Shown here: piece after piece, positions 54,500-64,000 of the stretch | How positions within the stretch are numbered: the first letter of the stretch is position 1 | Layout of the letters: every line of letters starts with the position of its first letter | Source of the DNA: Halorhabdus rudnickae | GTDB lineage: Archaea; Halobacteriota; Halobacteria; Halobacteriales; Haloarculaceae | NCBI RefSeq assembly: GCF_900880625.1 | Contig: NZ_CAAHFB010000001.1 | Span: 1,488,001-1,552,000, forward strand | DNA length: 64,000 nt | Direction of reading: 5' to 3' | Notes under the pieces: generated by a model | The model's database searches: none | What the model was told of the DNA's origin: nothing | What the model saw: only the letters and a program-made list of their open reading frames with translations | Made by a program: the position numbers and the translations under genes

Positions 54500-56161
54500 A
54501 TGGCGACCACCGATGTCGGCTGGTACGGTGAAGACAGTGAAGTGAGCCAGACTCGCGGCCGAGTCTTCGAAGCGCTGTGTCTGACAGCGACCTCGATCGG
54601 GCTCCTCTCGGTGTTCGTTCTCCTGCTGTACGTCGCCAACGACGCGTTTAGACCGCTGTCGGCCGACCCGGGCTGGCATCTCGTCTTCCTCGCGACGGTC
54701 GGTCTCCCGGCGGTCGCGCTCGGCGCGTACTATTATTTTCGGGCAGAGGGCCCGGCGGGCGAGGTCGCTTATACGACGACCGGGCTCCCGATTGTCGGGC
54801 TGCTACTCGCCGGCGGACTAGGCGTCGTCTTCGCGGAACTGCTGACGATCAAGGAGTACTTCGCGCTCGCGATCGGGGTCGCCGCGCTGGTCGTCGCCCT
54901 TGTCGCACACACCAGAGTGCGACCGAACGCCGGCCTCGAACGACTACTCCTCGCGCCGCTGCTCGGGGTCGCCATCCTGTTCGGGACGCCGCCGACGCAG
55001 GTCGCCCGGCTGGTCGGTCTCACCCGGCGAGTTGTCAGCCTTCCCGAATTGATTCTGAAGTCGCCCCTGCTCCCGCTGCCGTCGCTGCAGCTGCTCGGGA
55101 CACTGACGCTGCCAGTCGCTGCCCTGGCGGGGTGGTTCGTCGGCCGCCGACGTGAGAGCCGGCGGGACGGGGCGTTCGCCGGGGGACTGATCCTCGCTGG
55201 CGGGCTAGGCACGCTCACGCTCGAACTGCTGACCGGGATCGCAGCCACGACCTGGGTCATCGTCTACACGACGACGGCTGTCCCGGTCGGGGTCTACGTC
55301 GAAGGGATCTATCGCCGGGGTCGAGGAGTATCCGGCCTCGTATTCCCGGTCGTCCTGATTGCCGGGGCACTGTTGGGCGTGGTCCTCACTGACGCGCTGA
55401 GTTTCGCCGGGCCGGAAGTATGGCTCGACTGGGCATATCTCACCAGTGTGCCCAACACCGAGCCGACACTCGCGGGGATCTACCCGGCCCTGGTCGGGTC
55501 GATCATGCTGTTGCTCGTCGTCATCGTGGCGACGTTCCCCATCGGCGTGGGGGCGGCAATCTACCTGGAGGAGTATGCCCCTTCGAGTGGGCCGATGGGG
55601 AAGTTCGTGACCGTGATCGAGATCAACATCGCGAATCTCGCGGGCGTTCCATCTGTCGTCTACGGCCTGCTCGGGTTGGCCGTGTTCGTCCGCTACGTGC
55701 ACTTGCCGAATGGCTCGATCATCGTCGGTGGGTTGACAGTTGGGCTGCTCATCCTGCCGATCGTGATCATCTCTGCTCAGGAAGCCATCGAGGCGGTCCC
55801 GGATTCACAGCGCCAGGCCGCCTACGGAATGGGGTCGACCCGCTGGCAGACAGTCCGAAACGTCGTCTTGCCCGAGGCGATCCCCGGTATCCTCACGGGG
55901 ACGATCCTGGCGCTCGGCCGGGCGATCGGCGAAACAGCTCCGCTCCTCCTGGTCGGGATCGCGGCCTCTGTTCGGATAGCCCCGAACAGTTTCTTCGACC
56001 TCGGGAGTGCGATGCCCCGGCAGATCTACACCTGGGCGTTCGAGCCGAAAGCTGACTTCCGCTACGGTGTAGTAGCCGCCGGCGTCGTGACGTTGCTGGT
56101 CGTGTTGCTGGTGATGAACGCGACCGCGATCATCTTGCGAAACAAGTTCGAGCGAGCGTGA
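54500..56161 (+). CDS. pstA: Phosphate ABC transporter permease PstA with long N-terminal extension
   Basis: 553 aa. The C-terminal 260 residues hold the permease fold with [21 protein letters not shown] and [15 protein letters not shown]. The first 290 or so residues add about seven extra helices (from residue 30 to 270). This length is about twice that of bacterial PstA; it is seen in other haloarchaea. Downstream pstB starts four bases after the stop. Confidence 0.94.
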   Translation: MATTDVGWYGEDSEVSQTRGRVFEALCLTATSIGLLSVFVLLLYVANDAFRPLSADPGWHLVFLATVGLPAVALGAYYYFRAEGPAGEVAYTTTGLPIVGLLLAGGLGVVFAELLTIKEYFALAIGVAALVVALVAHTRVRPNAGLERLLLAPLLGVAILFGTPPTQVARLVGLTRRVVSLPELILKSPLLPLPSLQLLGTLTLPVAALAGWFVGRRRESRRDGAFAGGLILAGGLGTLTLELLTGIAATTWVIVYTTTAVPVGVYVEGIYRRGRGVSGLVFPVVLIAGALLGVVLTDALSFAGPEVWLDWAYLTSVPNTEPTLAGIYPALVGSIMLLLVVIVATFPIGVGAAIYLEEYAPSSGPMGKFVTVIEINIANLAGVPSVVYGLLGLAVFVRYVHLPNGSIIVGGLTVGLLILPIVIISAQEAIEAVPDSQRQAAYGMGSTRWQTVRNVVLPEAIPGILTGTILALGRAIGETAPLLLVGIAASVRIAPNSFFDLGSAMPRQIYTWAFEPKADFRYGVVAAGVVTLLVVLLVMNATAIILRNKFERA

Positions 56162-56165
56162 ATCC

Positions 56166-57086
56166 ATGACACAAAACAATGTGAGCGACGCGGACGATCG
56201 CACCGATCAATCGACGATCGTCGGTTCCGGCGACGGGACCGGCGATTTCGCGGAGAGTGAAACGGCCGACCCGACCAGCGACGATCACCTCTCTCGCTCG
56301 ATCGCGACTGAGGCGACGACCACTGCCGGCACTGCCGAGACTGTCCTCGAATCGCGGCACCTCGACGTCTATTACAACGATGTCCAGGCCCTCGACGACA
56401 TCAGTTTCGAGATCGCGGAGAACCGCGTCACGGCTCTGATCGGACCCTCGGGCTGTGGCAAGTCGACCTTCCTCCGGTGTATCAACCGGATGAACGACCT
56501 CATCGACGCCGCCCGCGTCGAGGGTGAGTTGCGCTTCCGGGGGAAAAACGTCTACGACGACGACGTCGACTCCGTCGCGCTCCGCCGAAAGATCGGGATG
56601 GTCTTCCAGCACCCCAACCCGTTCCCAAAGTCGATCTACGATAACGTCGCCTACGGGCTTCGTATCCAGGACGACACCGAAAACCTGGACGAGCGAGTCG
56701 AGACAGCACTGAAACGGGCCGCGCTGTGGGATGAGGTCGAAGGCCAACTCGACGAATCGGCGCTGGATCTCTCCGGCGGGCAACAACAGCGTCTGTGCAT
56801 CGCGCGCGCCATCGCCGTCGATCCCGAAGTGATTCTGATGGACGAGCCCGCCAGTGCCCTCGATCCGATCGCCACCTCGAAAATCGAAGACCTCATCGAA
56901 GAACTTGCCGAGTCTTACACCGTCGTCATCGTCACCCACAACATGCAGCAGGCCGCCCGGATTTCCGATCGAACCGCCGTGTTCCTCACCGGCGGCGAAC
57001 TCGTCGAGTACGACGATACCGAGAAGATCTTCGAGAATCCCGACAGCCAGCGCGTCGAAGACTACATTACCGGCAAGTTTGGGTAA
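56166..57086 (+). CDS. pstB: Phosphate ABC transporter ATP-binding protein PstB
   Basis: 306 aa. Walker A is GPSGCGKST (93-101), the signature LSGGQQQRL, and Walker [14 protein letters not shown]. An acidic, low-complexity N-terminal 55 residues is extra to the family. It drives phosphate uptake. Confidence 0.96.
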   Translation: MTQNNVSDADDRTDQSTIVGSGDGTGDFAESETADPTSDDHLSRSIATEATTTAGTAETVLESRHLDVYYNDVQALDDISFEIAENRVTALIGPSGCGKSTFLRCINRMNDLIDAARVEGELRFRGKNVYDDDVDSVALRRKIGMVFQHPNPFPKSIYDNVAYGLRIQDDTENLDERVETALKRAALWDEVEGQLDESALDLSGGQQQRLCIARAIAVDPEVILMDEPASALDPIATSKIEDLIEELAESYTVVIVTHNMQQAARISDRTAVFLTGGELVEYDDTEKIFENPDSQRVEDYITGKFG

Positions 57087-57173
57087 CATGCGTTCTCGTC
57101 GGCTGTGACCGACCCGGCGCGAATCGTTTAAAAAAGAACAACATATTTAGGATCGACTCACACAACTCAAAGC

Positions 57174-57854
57174 ATGCCACGTGAAGGATATCAGGAACAA
57201 CTCGACGAACTGCGGGAAGACGTCCTCTACATGAGTGAGGTCGTTTGCGACCGTCTGCAGACGGGCCTGGATGCCTTAGAGAAGAAAGACGACGACCTCG
57301 CTCGCAACGTCATCGACGGTGACGACGAAATCAATCAGCTCTATCTCGATCTCGAACGCGAGTGTGTTAACTTGCTCGCACTCCAGCAGCCGGTTGCCGG
57401 CGACCTCCGCTTTATTGCCGCCAGCTTCAAGATCATCACTGATCTGGAGCGTGTCGGTGACCTCGCCGTCAATCTCGGCGAGTACGCTATCGAGGCCGAA
57501 CAGGATCTCGCTCCTGACGTCGACGTGCAATCGATCGGTGACAGCGTCGTCGAGATGAACAAACAGGCCATCGAGGCCTACGCCGAGGAGGACACCGAGC
57601 TCTGTTATACGATCGGTGAGCGTGACGACGAGGTCGACATGATGTGTCAAGACGCCTCCGACACGGTCATGCGGAACCTCATCGAACGCGAGATCGACGA
57701 CGAGACCAGCGAGGCCGAGATCGAGGGTCTGATGCGCGACGTCTCCCGACTTCTGTTGACGATCCGGGACCTCGAACGCGTCGGCGACCACGCCGTCAAC
57801 ATCGCCGCCCGGACGCTGTACATGGTCGACAACGACGATGCCCTGATCTACTAG
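57174..57854 (+). CDS. phoU: Phosphate-uptake regulator PhoU
   Basis: 226 aa. Two three-helix repeats share ITDLERVGDLAVNL and IRDLERVGDHAVNIA, the metal-binding E/D-x-x-D pattern. It restrains pst activity when phosphate is plentiful. CATATTTAGG about 25 nt upstream allows its own promoter besides read-through from pstB. Confidence 0.95.
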   Translation: MPREGYQEQLDELREDVLYMSEVVCDRLQTGLDALEKKDDDLARNVIDGDDEINQLYLDLERECVNLLALQQPVAGDLRFIAASFKIITDLERVGDLAVNLGEYAIEAEQDLAPDVDVQSIGDSVVEMNKQAIEAYAEEDTELCYTIGERDDEVDMMCQDASDTVMRNLIEREIDDETSEAEIEGLMRDVSRLLLTIRDLERVGDHAVNIAARTLYMVDNDDALIY

Positions 57855-57872
57855 AGACGACCTTTTTACGTC

Positions 57873-57991
57873 GGCGGGTTTCCTCGGCTCGCAAAGCGAG
57901 CCTGCGGGAACCCGCCTCGCAAAAAGCTCGGCCAAAAACATCCGAGCGCCACAGGCGCTCGGCGAAACGCGGCGCGGCACGGAGCGCCGCG
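57873..57991. terminator. Three consecutive hairpins after phoU
   Basis: Hairpin 1: GGCGGGTTTCC with GGGAACCCGCC (57873-57916), enclosing GGCTCGC-AAA-GCGAGCC. Hairpin 2: CCGAGCGCC-ACA-GGCGCTCGG (57942-57962). Hairpin 3: CGCGGCGC with GCGCCGCG (57968-57991). A CTTTTTA run right after the phoU stop (57862-57868) can end transcription. The region lies between converging genes. Confidence 0.6.
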
Positions 57992-58003
57992 TATGCCCTC
58001 CCG

Positions 58004-58738
58004 TTACTTCTCTTTCTCCAGCATCGCAGTGTACAGCCCGCCTTCGCCCTGCCAGGTCTCCGTCCGCGCCCAATCGGTCTCCGCGAGAACCCTGTCCATC
58101 TCTGTCGGCGAGACGAGCAGGTAGTCGAACCACGGCGTCGCATAGGTTTTGTAGCGCGCTCGTATCCTGAGCGCACCAGGGAGTCGACCGCGATCCCGGT
58201 TGAACGCGTGATACTCCTGATACTGTGGCTCGTCGGTGTCGTGTGGATCCCGGCTCTGTGCGAGGATCCAGCCGTCGGGCGTTGTCACCGTCGCGAGAGC
58301 GGACAGAACCGTTGGTGCAGTCTCCCCCGTCCCAACCAGTCCAAAATTGACTCCGAGCATGAGTACTGTCTCGAAGGCGTCAGAATCGAACGCTTCGTCG
58401 ACGTCGCTCACGTCACATTGCTCGACACGGTCGAGGCCGCGGTCACGACTTACCGCGACGGCGCCAGGCGAAACGTCGATGCCGGCTACTTCGTGGCCTT
58501 GCTGCTTTGCGTAGAGGGTGTGTCGTCCCGCACCGCAACCGACGTCGAGGACTGACTCCCGGAGGTGGCCGAGGGCAGTTTGTTCGTCCGTACCCCAGTC
58601 ATCGTAGTCACCGAAGTACATCGCCGGTCCCCGCGACGGCGCGATATGCCCGTCGTCGCGCTCGATGATTTCGAACCCCGTTCCGTGCTCGTGGTAGTCA
58701 CGGATTGACTGTCCATAGGCATCCTCGTGGGGATCCAT
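58004..58738 (-). CDS. Class I SAM-dependent methyltransferase
   Basis: 244 aa. SAM motif I is VLDVGCGAGRHTLYA (about 64-78), followed by VAGIDVSPGAVAVS (motif II) and a motif IV like VLMLGVNFGLVG. The target is unknown. The start ATG at 58738 is followed by DPHEDAYGQSIRDYHEHGTG. Confidence 0.9.
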   Translation of the reverse strand: MDPHEDAYGQSIRDYHEHGTGFEIIERDDGHIAPSRGPAMYFGDYDDWGTDEQTALGHLRESVLDVGCGAGRHTLYAKQQGHEVAGIDVSPGAVAVSRDRGLDRVEQCDVSDVDEAFDSDAFETVLMLGVNFGLVGTGETAPTVLSALATVTTPDGWILAQSRDPHDTDEPQYQEYHAFNRDRGRLPGALRIRARYKTYATPWFDYLLVSPTEMDRVLAETDWARTETWQGEGGLYTAMLEKEK

Positions 58739-58788
58739 GCACTGTTCTCAGGCGGTTCACACAAAAATCCGATGGGAGACGGACGCGA

Positions 58789-59472
58789 TTAGCCGTCCTC
58801 GACGCCGGCCATCCCCGTGTCCGTGATCTGAAAGCGTGCGGTGTCGCCAGTGGCCTTCGCGTGGTGTTTCTCCAGCGTGGCGCGACGCTTGCCCCCACGG
58901 AACCGATCCAGTCGGAGGACGACCGACGACCAGTGGTTGAGCGTGTGGCCGCCGAGGGGGCGCGCCCGGTCGCCGTCGGGATCGCTGAACACCTGGTTGG
59001 TAAAGGCGACGGCGAGGTCGTGCTTGCGGGCCAAGCTGAGGAGGTGCGTGATCTGGCGGGCGACCGCCCGCAAGGCCTCGCCGTCTTCCTGTTCAGTGCG
59101 TTCCAGCCGATAGAATCCCGTCGCACTGTCCAGGACGATCAGATCGACCTGTGTGGCGAGTTCCTCGGCGTCCCGGACGGCCTCCTGCTGTTCTTCGAAG
59201 GTATGGGCCTCGGTGAGAATGATCCGCGAAGCGAGGTCCTCAACATCGCCGCGGGCGTCGGCGAGTTGTTCCAGGCGATCGATCGAGACGCCCTCGGTGT
59301 CGAGATACAGCGACGACGCACCTGCCACAGCGGTCTCGACGGCCCCACTCAGTGCCAAGTTCGTCTTCCCGGCAGCGGGTTGGCCGTAGATCTGCGTGAC
59401 GGCACCGCGTTCGAGTCCACCGCCGAGCAGGTCGTCGACAGCGTCACAGCCGGTCGAGATCGGGTCGCTCAC
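58789..59472 (-). CDS. radB: DNA repair protein RadB
   Basis: 227 aa from the GTG at 59472; an upstream in-frame ATG would add 46 residues that do not resemble the family. Walker A is GQPAAGKT (30-37), Walker B LIVLDSATG, and LAVAFTNQVFSDPD follows. The N-terminal domain of RadA is absent, as usual for RadB. It assists RadA in recombination. Confidence 0.94.
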   Translation of the reverse strand: MSDPISTGCDAVDDLLGGGLERGAVTQIYGQPAAGKTNLALSGAVETAVAGASSLYLDTEGVSIDRLEQLADARGDVEDLASRIILTEAHTFEEQQEAVRDAEELATQVDLIVLDSATGFYRLERTEQEDGEALRAVARQITHLLSLARKHDLAVAFTNQVFSDPDGDRARPLGGHTLNHWSSVVLRLDRFRGGKRRATLEKHHAKATGDTARFQITDTGMAGVEDG

Positions 59473-59766
59473 TGTTCGCAGATTCGCCCGGTCCGTGCAA
59501 AAACCCCGCGGATCCCTAGCCCGACGGTCGCTTTCACTCACACTCCGGCTGGATGTTGTCGAGTTTGGGCCAAACGTCAACGCGTCGTCGATCTCCGCCA
59601 TCGTCTCCACGCCGAAGCGGCCAGATATAGATCGAATCCGCTCTCGTCGGAACGACGCTGATCTGATCGCCCCGGATCGAGGTATCCGTATCAGATAGAA
59701 ACTCCGTCGCCGGCCGAGAGGTTAATACGGCAGGGTGCCAACGATCGGGAAAGGGCCGGGAGATCG

Positions 59767-60630
59767 ATGAGCGAAGGCGAACACACGCTCGCCGACACGA
59801 AGGGCCGGTTCGTCCAGGTCGTCAAAGACGGGCGGAAACGCAACGACGTTGAGTGGATCCCTGGACGATTGGTCCTCTCGAATAAGCGACTCGTCTTGGC
59901 GAGCAACGAAGGCAAGCAGACCATCCCCGTCTCGGACATCCAGAGCATCAGGACTCGCCAGAACGTCACCGAGGCGATCGCACAGGTTTCGGGCTACATC
60001 TCGATCCAGGCGGGCCGGAACGTCCTGTTGCTCGCGCCGGCCGACGAGGAGGCCTTTGCGGAGGCACTGTTCGGTGCGCGTCTGGACCAGCAAGTAGTAC
60101 TGGCGAAACACCCCGCGGTAAAAGGTGGCGTCGTACAGGACACCGACTGGGAGAAGGCCCGGATCAAAGTGGGCGAGGACGCCGTCGAACTGGCGATCTC
60201 CAGCGGCGAGTTCGTCGAGATCGAACTCGACGACGTCGGGACTGTCGACGAAACTGAGCGGACAGTCAGGGGGAACGAACGGTCCGTCCTCGAGGCCGAA
60301 CACGCAATCGAGGGGACCAGTGTGAAGACCTACCTCTCGGGGTCCCCAACTGACTGTTCGGTCCTGGCGTCGCTGTTGCGGTCGGGTGACCAGCACGTCG
60401 AGTCGGACATCGATCTCTCCGAGGCAGAACGCGAGGTGCTGATGGCGCTTTATACAGGTGTCTCGCCGTTCGAGATCCCGGACTTCGTCGGGCTCGAGGT
60501 GGGGGAAGTCGAGAACGTCTTCGAACGGCTCGCCGAGCAAGGCGTCGTCGAGAAAGTACGAACGCGCCGAGAAGTCGATCTCAAACCACGCGGGCGCTCG
60601 ATCGCCAGCGAGGCCAGCGCCGATCAGTAA
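59767..60630 (+). CDS. cheF: CheF taxis protein
   Basis: 287 aa. RLVLSNKRLVLASNEGKQTIPVSDI, then AGRNVLLLAPADEE and KHPAVKGGVVQD form the N-terminal beta part. The C-terminal winged-helix-like module reads ALYTGVSPFEIPDFVGL. It links CheY to the archaellum machinery. It is convergent with a second CheF-like gene, the arrangement reported for cheF1 and cheF2 in Halobacterium. Confidence 0.92.
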   Translation: MSEGEHTLADTKGRFVQVVKDGRKRNDVEWIPGRLVLSNKRLVLASNEGKQTIPVSDIQSIRTRQNVTEAIAQVSGYISIQAGRNVLLLAPADEEAFAEALFGARLDQQVVLAKHPAVKGGVVQDTDWEKARIKVGEDAVELAISSGEFVEIELDDVGTVDETERTVRGNERSVLEAEHAIEGTSVKTYLSGSPTDCSVLASLLRSGDQHVESDIDLSEAEREVLMALYTGVSPFEIPDFVGLEVGEVENVFERLAEQGVVEKVRTRREVDLKPRGRSIASEASADQ

Positions 60631-60690
60631 GGTTGTCGTCCGGCAGACACGCCTCACCCCCGTCTGAAACGTACCCACTGCGACGTGAGG

Positions 60691-61566
60691 TCAGTCGTTA
60701 ACATCATCGAGGTGCCGGTTGACGACGACCCGCCCTTTCGATGTCAGCACCGGCCCGTCGTCGGTCGTCGTGACCAAGTCATCGGCTTCGAGGTCGTTTA
60801 CGAGCATGGTCACTTCGCTTGCGTCCCGATCGACGACGTTCGCCAGCGAGACGCCCCCCATGTCGCCGGCGGAGTAGACGGCGATCAACAACTCTTTCTC
60901 GGCGTTGGTAAGCTCGATGTCCTTGAGTTCGCCCATCAAGTCCGAATACTCGAGCCGGAGGTACCGACCCAGCAAGGAGAGCTTCCGCGACGAGGGGAGG
61001 GCGGCGACCGTCGTCATCGCCTGCCCGTCGGGCATGTGCCTGACGACGATGGTCGCCCGGCTGGAACCGGCGATTTCCCTGGTATCTCTGCTGAATTCGG
61101 TAACAGCCGACAGCGAGATCGTAAAGGAATCCGACGAGCGGTTGAACCGCACGCCCTTGGGCTCCAAAGCGAGTTTAGCCGGTGTGTACTCCGCGTCGGT
61201 GACGCGCCCGCCGAGTTCGGCGGGATGTTTGACGGTCGTGTCCGTGCCGTTGAGCAGCGCCTTGAACAGTACCGTCGAGAACTTCTCGATTTTCGCGTCG
61301 TCGGATTCGATCACGGCGACGAGCCGCCGGTCGCCCTTCTCGAAGGCGATCGTGACCGTCGAATCGAAGAAATCACCCAGGCCCGGCGGGACGTGCCCGA
61401 CAGCGACATCGAAGACGTTCGAGAGTGGGATCGTCGTCTTGGACTCGTCTGCAGCCAGTACCAGCCGTTTCTGACTCAGAAGGACCCGTCCGGTCGTCGG
61501 TTCAGCCCGCGCAGTCTTCTCCGAGTTGAATTTAGCGACGAAATCGGCGATGACTGACTCCGACAT
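60691..61566 (-). CDS. CheF-like taxis protein (second type)
   Basis: 291 aa. It shares the RVLLSQKRLVLAADESKTTIPLS start and the ending ITTDDGPVLTSKGRVVVNRHL with CheF, but the C-terminal module (AEKELLIAVYSAGDMGGVSL) is diverged. It is likely the CheF2-type partner of the gene at 59767. No other che genes are in view. Confidence 0.85.
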   Translation of the reverse strand: MSESVIADFVAKFNSEKTARAEPTTGRVLLSQKRLVLAADESKTTIPLSNVFDVAVGHVPPGLGDFFDSTVTIAFEKGDRRLVAVIESDDAKIEKFSTVLFKALLNGTDTTVKHPAELGGRVTDAEYTPAKLALEPKGVRFNRSSDSFTISLSAVTEFSRDTREIAGSSRATIVVRHMPDGQAMTTVAALPSSRKLSLLGRYLRLEYSDLMGELKDIELTNAEKELLIAVYSAGDMGGVSLANVVDRDASEVTMLVNDLEADDLVTTTDDGPVLTSKGRVVVNRHLDDVND

Positions 61567-61650
61567 GACTTGGGCCTGTCTGCCCGTCGATACGAACGGC
61601 CAAGTATTGAGGGTTTCGCGCGAATATCAATCGAGAAAACGCCCGCAGGG

Positions 61651-62034
61651 CTATTCCGCGCCGAGGAGTTCGTCGACGTCGCCGTCACCGTACTCGACGA
61701 TCCGGGCGTTGAGCTGGCGGACCGCATCACTGACCTCCCGGCCACGGACAGTGACGCGCTTGCGCTGGCCGTCGCGCTCGGGGTTGAAACCAGTTCCGCC
61801 CTCAAGCAGGATCGACTTGAGATCCGTGCCGCGGACGTCTTCGCGCAGCGGGCGGCCGGCGTCGTCGGAGCCGCCGGTGAGTTCGAGCGTGAACCCGCCG
61901 AGCCCGACCGCGTCGCCCTCGACTTCGTCGCCGAGTTCGCGGCCCACAAATCGGTTGGCGTCCTGTCCCTCAACTTCGACCTGGTAGGTGTCGCCGGCCT
62001 CCGGGTCGGCCACGGCGACGGTGAAATCTGCCAT
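61651..62034 (-). CDS. rps6e: 30S ribosomal protein S6e
   Basis: 127 aa from the ATG at 62034. [20 protein letters not shown] and [31 protein letters not shown] are the S6e pattern, with [22 protein letters not shown] near the end. A short archaeal-type S6e. Confidence 0.95.
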   Translation of the reverse strand: MADFTVAVADPEAGDTYQVEVEGQDANRFVGRELGDEVEGDAVGLGGFTLELTGGSDDAGRPLREDVRGTDLKSILLEGGTGFNPERDGQRKRVTVRGREVSDAVRQLNARIVEYGDGDVDELLGAE

Positions 62035-62138
62035 ACACGTTCGAAACCGGGCGCGCTTAAAAAGCCCGTCGGAACGCCCCGACACCGGGGTTCGCCGTCG
62101 AACCGAACGGATTTGACCGCGCGCCCCGACCCCCCGGC

Positions 62139-62420
62139 ATGGAACGGACGACTCGCGAGCGGATCACCGACCAGTTGCGCGAGGAGGCGCTATCGGCGAC
62201 CGCGCTGGCCGCGGAATTTGCCCTTTCGACGCCAACCACCCTGGAACACATCGAGCACATCGCCGCATCTCTGGAGGAGACCGACGAGCAGTTGCTGGTC
62301 GCCCCGCCAGAGTGCGCTGACTGTGGGTTCACCGACTTCGACGACCGGTTGAACGTTCCGAGTCGATGTCCGGACTGTCACAGCGAGGACGTGACACCGC
62401 CGGCGTTCCGGATCGAGTAG
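62139..62420 (+). CDS. Small HTH and zinc-ribbon regulator
   Basis: 93 aa. A helix-turn-helix (residues 5-50, with [23 protein letters not shown]) precedes a zinc ribbon with CADCGF and CPDCHS. This is a common small haloarchaeal regulator form. It is divergent from S6e and convergent with pabC. Confidence 0.82.
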   Translation: MERTTRERITDQLREEALSATALAAEFALSTPTTLEHIEHIAASLEETDEQLLVAPPECADCGFTDFDDRLNVPSRCPDCHSEDVTPPAFRIE

Positions 62421-62435
62421 CGGGGCCGTACGGCG

Positions 62436-63347
62436 TCAGTAACACGTGCGCTCGACGCGTCGGTCGTACAGTCGCCCGAGCAACTCGGTGATCGGGCCAC
62501 CACCGACTGCCTCGCCGTCGATCGTTTCGACGGGACGAACTTCCCAGGTCGTGTTCGTCAGGAACGCCTCGTCGGCCGATCGGAGTCGCTCCGGCCGATA
62601 GAACCCTTCTTCGACTGGCAGACCCTCTGTGCGGGCGAGTTCGAGAACGATCGAGCGGGTCACGCCAGGGAGGATGGGCAGGTCGGTACTGGGCGTGTGG
62701 AGAACGCCGTCCGCGACGAAAAAGAGGTTGCTCGTCGCGCCTTCCGTTAGCGAGCCCCCTTCGTCCAGCAAGAGTGCCTCGTCCGCCGTTGGCTCGTCAG
62801 CCGGTCCACTGTCGGCCCCCTCGCCGCCACGGCGAAGATCCAGCCGCGCGAGGATCCCGTTCAGGTAGTTGTGGGTCTTGGCGTCGGCCGGGATCGCGGC
62901 GTCGGGAACCCGTCGCCGATCGACGGTGACAACAGTCGCCGGACCGTCGTGGACGGGTGTCCCGTCGACGCCGCCCCGGGGAAGTTCCGACACCGTGACG
63001 ACGATCGTGGGGTCGACCCGTGGCTCGGGTGTCAGTTTCCCGGGCTGGACTCCCCTGGTTATCGAGAGCTTCACGTAGGCATCCGCGAGGTCGTTGGCCG
63101 CAAGCGTCTCTTCGATCCGCTCGCGGAGGTCCTCCCTGGGCGGGATCGCCTCCGCGAAGCCCAAGGTTTCGCAGGTCTGTTCGAGTCGATCGGCGTGGGC
63201 GTCCCAGGCGAAGACCTCGCCGCCGTACGCCCGCAGCGTCTCGAAGGCCGCGTCGCCGTAGGCGAACCCGCGATCGCGCACGTTGACGGTCGCCTCCTCG
63301 GCCGGGACGATCTCGCCGTCGACGTGGGAGTACCAGTCGTCGGTCAC
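62436..63347 (-). CDS. pabC: Class IV aminotransferase, likely aminodeoxychorismate lyase
   Basis: 303 aa. The PLP lysine lies in IPADAKTHNYLNGILARLDL, and LTEGATSNLFFVADG and PGVTRSIVLELA are family motifs. The branched-chain aminotransferase fold is shared, so the reaction is inferred from context. The start overlaps the pabA stop (ATGA), and the pabB end lies upstream. This fits p-aminobenzoate for folate synthesis. Confidence 0.87.
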   Translation of the reverse strand: MTDDWYSHVDGEIVPAEEATVNVRDRGFAYGDAAFETLRAYGGEVFAWDAHADRLEQTCETLGFAEAIPPREDLRERIEETLAANDLADAYVKLSITRGVQPGKLTPEPRVDPTIVVTVSELPRGGVDGTPVHDGPATVVTVDRRRVPDAAIPADAKTHNYLNGILARLDLRRGGEGADSGPADEPTADEALLLDEGGSLTEGATSNLFFVADGVLHTPSTDLPILPGVTRSIVLELARTEGLPVEEGFYRPERLRSADEAFLTNTTWEVRPVETIDGEAVGGGPITELLGRLYDRRVERTCY

Positions 63348-63976
63348 GCCAAGTCACCTCGCAGTGACCGCTCGCAAAACGACGTGACGAGTCGCTTGCC
63401 GGCGTCGGTCAGGATGCTCTCGGGGTGGAACTGCACGCCGACGTGAGGGTGCTCGCGGTGGCGGACGCCCATGACGACGCGGGCCTCGTCGTCGGTCCAA
63501 GCCGTCTCTTCGAGCACTGGCGGCAACGCCTCGTGGTCGATCGCCAGCGAGTGGTACCGACCGACGTCCATCGGATCGGGCAGCGACGCGAACAGTCCCC
63601 GGCCGTCGTGAGTCACCGTCGAGGGCTTGCCGTGGACGACCGACGGTGCGTGGCCGACCGCCGCGCCGTTTGCCGAACACAGCGCCTGGTGGCCGAGACA
63701 GACCCCAAGCGCCGGATAGTCGAGTTCGAAGACCGCCTGCGAGACCCCCGCCTCGGCTGGTGTGCCCGGCCCCGGTGAGACGACGATCCCGGCGGGGTCG
63801 AGATTCCGAATCTCCGGCGCGTCGATCGCGTCGTTTCGCCGGACGACGACTGCCTCTCGGGGGTCAGCCGGTCGCAGTTCGAGATCGATCCGGTCGGACA
63901 GGGCCTCGCCGACGTACTGGACGAGGTTGTACGCGAACGAATCGTAGTTGTCGATTACGAGAATCGGCCCGGTCAC
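63344..63976 (-). CDS. pabA: Aminodeoxychorismate/anthranilate synthase glutaminase subunit
   Basis: 210 aa from the GTG at 63976. The type 1 amidotransferase start VIDNYDSFAYNLVQYVGE is followed by SPGPGTPAEAG, the nucleophile GVCLGHQAL, and VQFHPESILT with His and Glu. It supplies ammonia to PabB. PabC and PabB in the same operon favour folate over tryptophan. Confidence 0.9.
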   Translation of the reverse strand: MTGPILVIDNYDSFAYNLVQYVGEALSDRIDLELRPADPREAVVVRRNDAIDAPEIRNLDPAGIVVSPGPGTPAEAGVSQAVFELDYPALGVCLGHQALCSANGAAVGHAPSVVHGKPSTVTHDGRGLFASLPDPMDVGRYHSLAIDHEALPPVLEETAWTDDEARVVMGVRHREHPHVGVQFHPESILTDAGKRLVTSFCERSLRGDLA

Positions 63977-64000
63977 GTCCGATCCACCCCGGGACCGTCG
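63973..64000 (-). CDS. 3' end of the upstream synthase gene (probable pabB), cut by the window edge
   Basis: In the frame one base off pabA, the last codons read DGPGVDRT and stop at TGA (63975-63973), overlapping the pabA GTG. This is what the end of a pabB-type gene would look like. Only nine codons are visible, so the identity is inferred from operon order. Confidence 0.4.

Noticed and set aside
1-64000. tRNA or rRNA genes
   Set aside because: I saw no T-loop-like GGTTCRAATCC with a pairing acceptor stem and no rRNA signature by eye; a covariance search was not possible.

Overview
The window is a gene-dense, GC-rich stretch of a haloarchaeal (class Halobacteria) chromosome. The lineage call rests on very acidic proteins, archaeal core genes (TFB, Pus10, Nob1, aIF5B/IF2-type infB, RadB, RNase HII, S6e, S8e, SecD/SecF without SecA), a CetZ tubulin, CarS for archaeal ether lipids, CheF taxis adaptors, bacterio-opsin-activator (bat) type regulators and many short zinc-finger proteins. 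I found no rRNA, tRNA or CRISPR array. The genus cannot be fixed from the sequence alone.

Layout. 0.1-9 kb is an envelope region: a secreted subtilase with CARDB-like repeats, a divergent surface protein, and an operon of a secreted CARDB/NEW3-type protein and an RND/MMPL exporter. 9-10.8 kb has a frameshifted bat-type regulator and a CheF paralog. 10.9-19 kb is housekeeping: pus10-rnhB, secF-secD, a GMP reductase/IMP dehydrogenase-family enzyme, DUF5812, membrane proteins. 19-23.6 kb has nob1/PRC-barrel and then an accessory patch of small membrane proteins, a gene relic, and a membrane-anchored HTH protein flanked by two related secreted proteins. 23.7-27 kb has infB, a winged-helix regulator, DUF5811 and pyruvoyl arginine decarboxylase.

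27-31.7 kb is the metabolic highlight: a complete group 3b-like NiFe hydrogenase operon (hydB-hydG-hydD-hydA) with its maturation endopeptidase, preceded by a TATA-like box and a perfect inverted repeat. 31.8-48.7 kb is mostly core: cetZ, a repeat-bearing acidic protein, a phosphodiesterase-like enzyme, ppa, a PadR regulator, rnhA, tfb, the hemC-cobA-hemD tetrapyrrole operon, carS, pyrF, rps8e and several hydrolases.

48.7-51 kb contains a bat regulator and an IS605/IS1341-type element with tnpB only, bounded by two matching hairpins. 51-57.9 kb is a phosphate module: an AbrB-PhoU protein divergent from pstS-pstC-pstA-pstB-phoU, with a very AT-rich region between them. 58-64 kb has a methyltransferase, radB, a convergent pair of CheF-like genes, rps6e and the 3' part of a pabB-pabA-pabC operon that runs off the right edge.

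Two genes (bat-type at 9.2 kb and a carboxymuconolactone decarboxylase-like gene at 39.6 kb) are each broken by what looks like one missing G. These could be sequencing errors or real pseudogenes.
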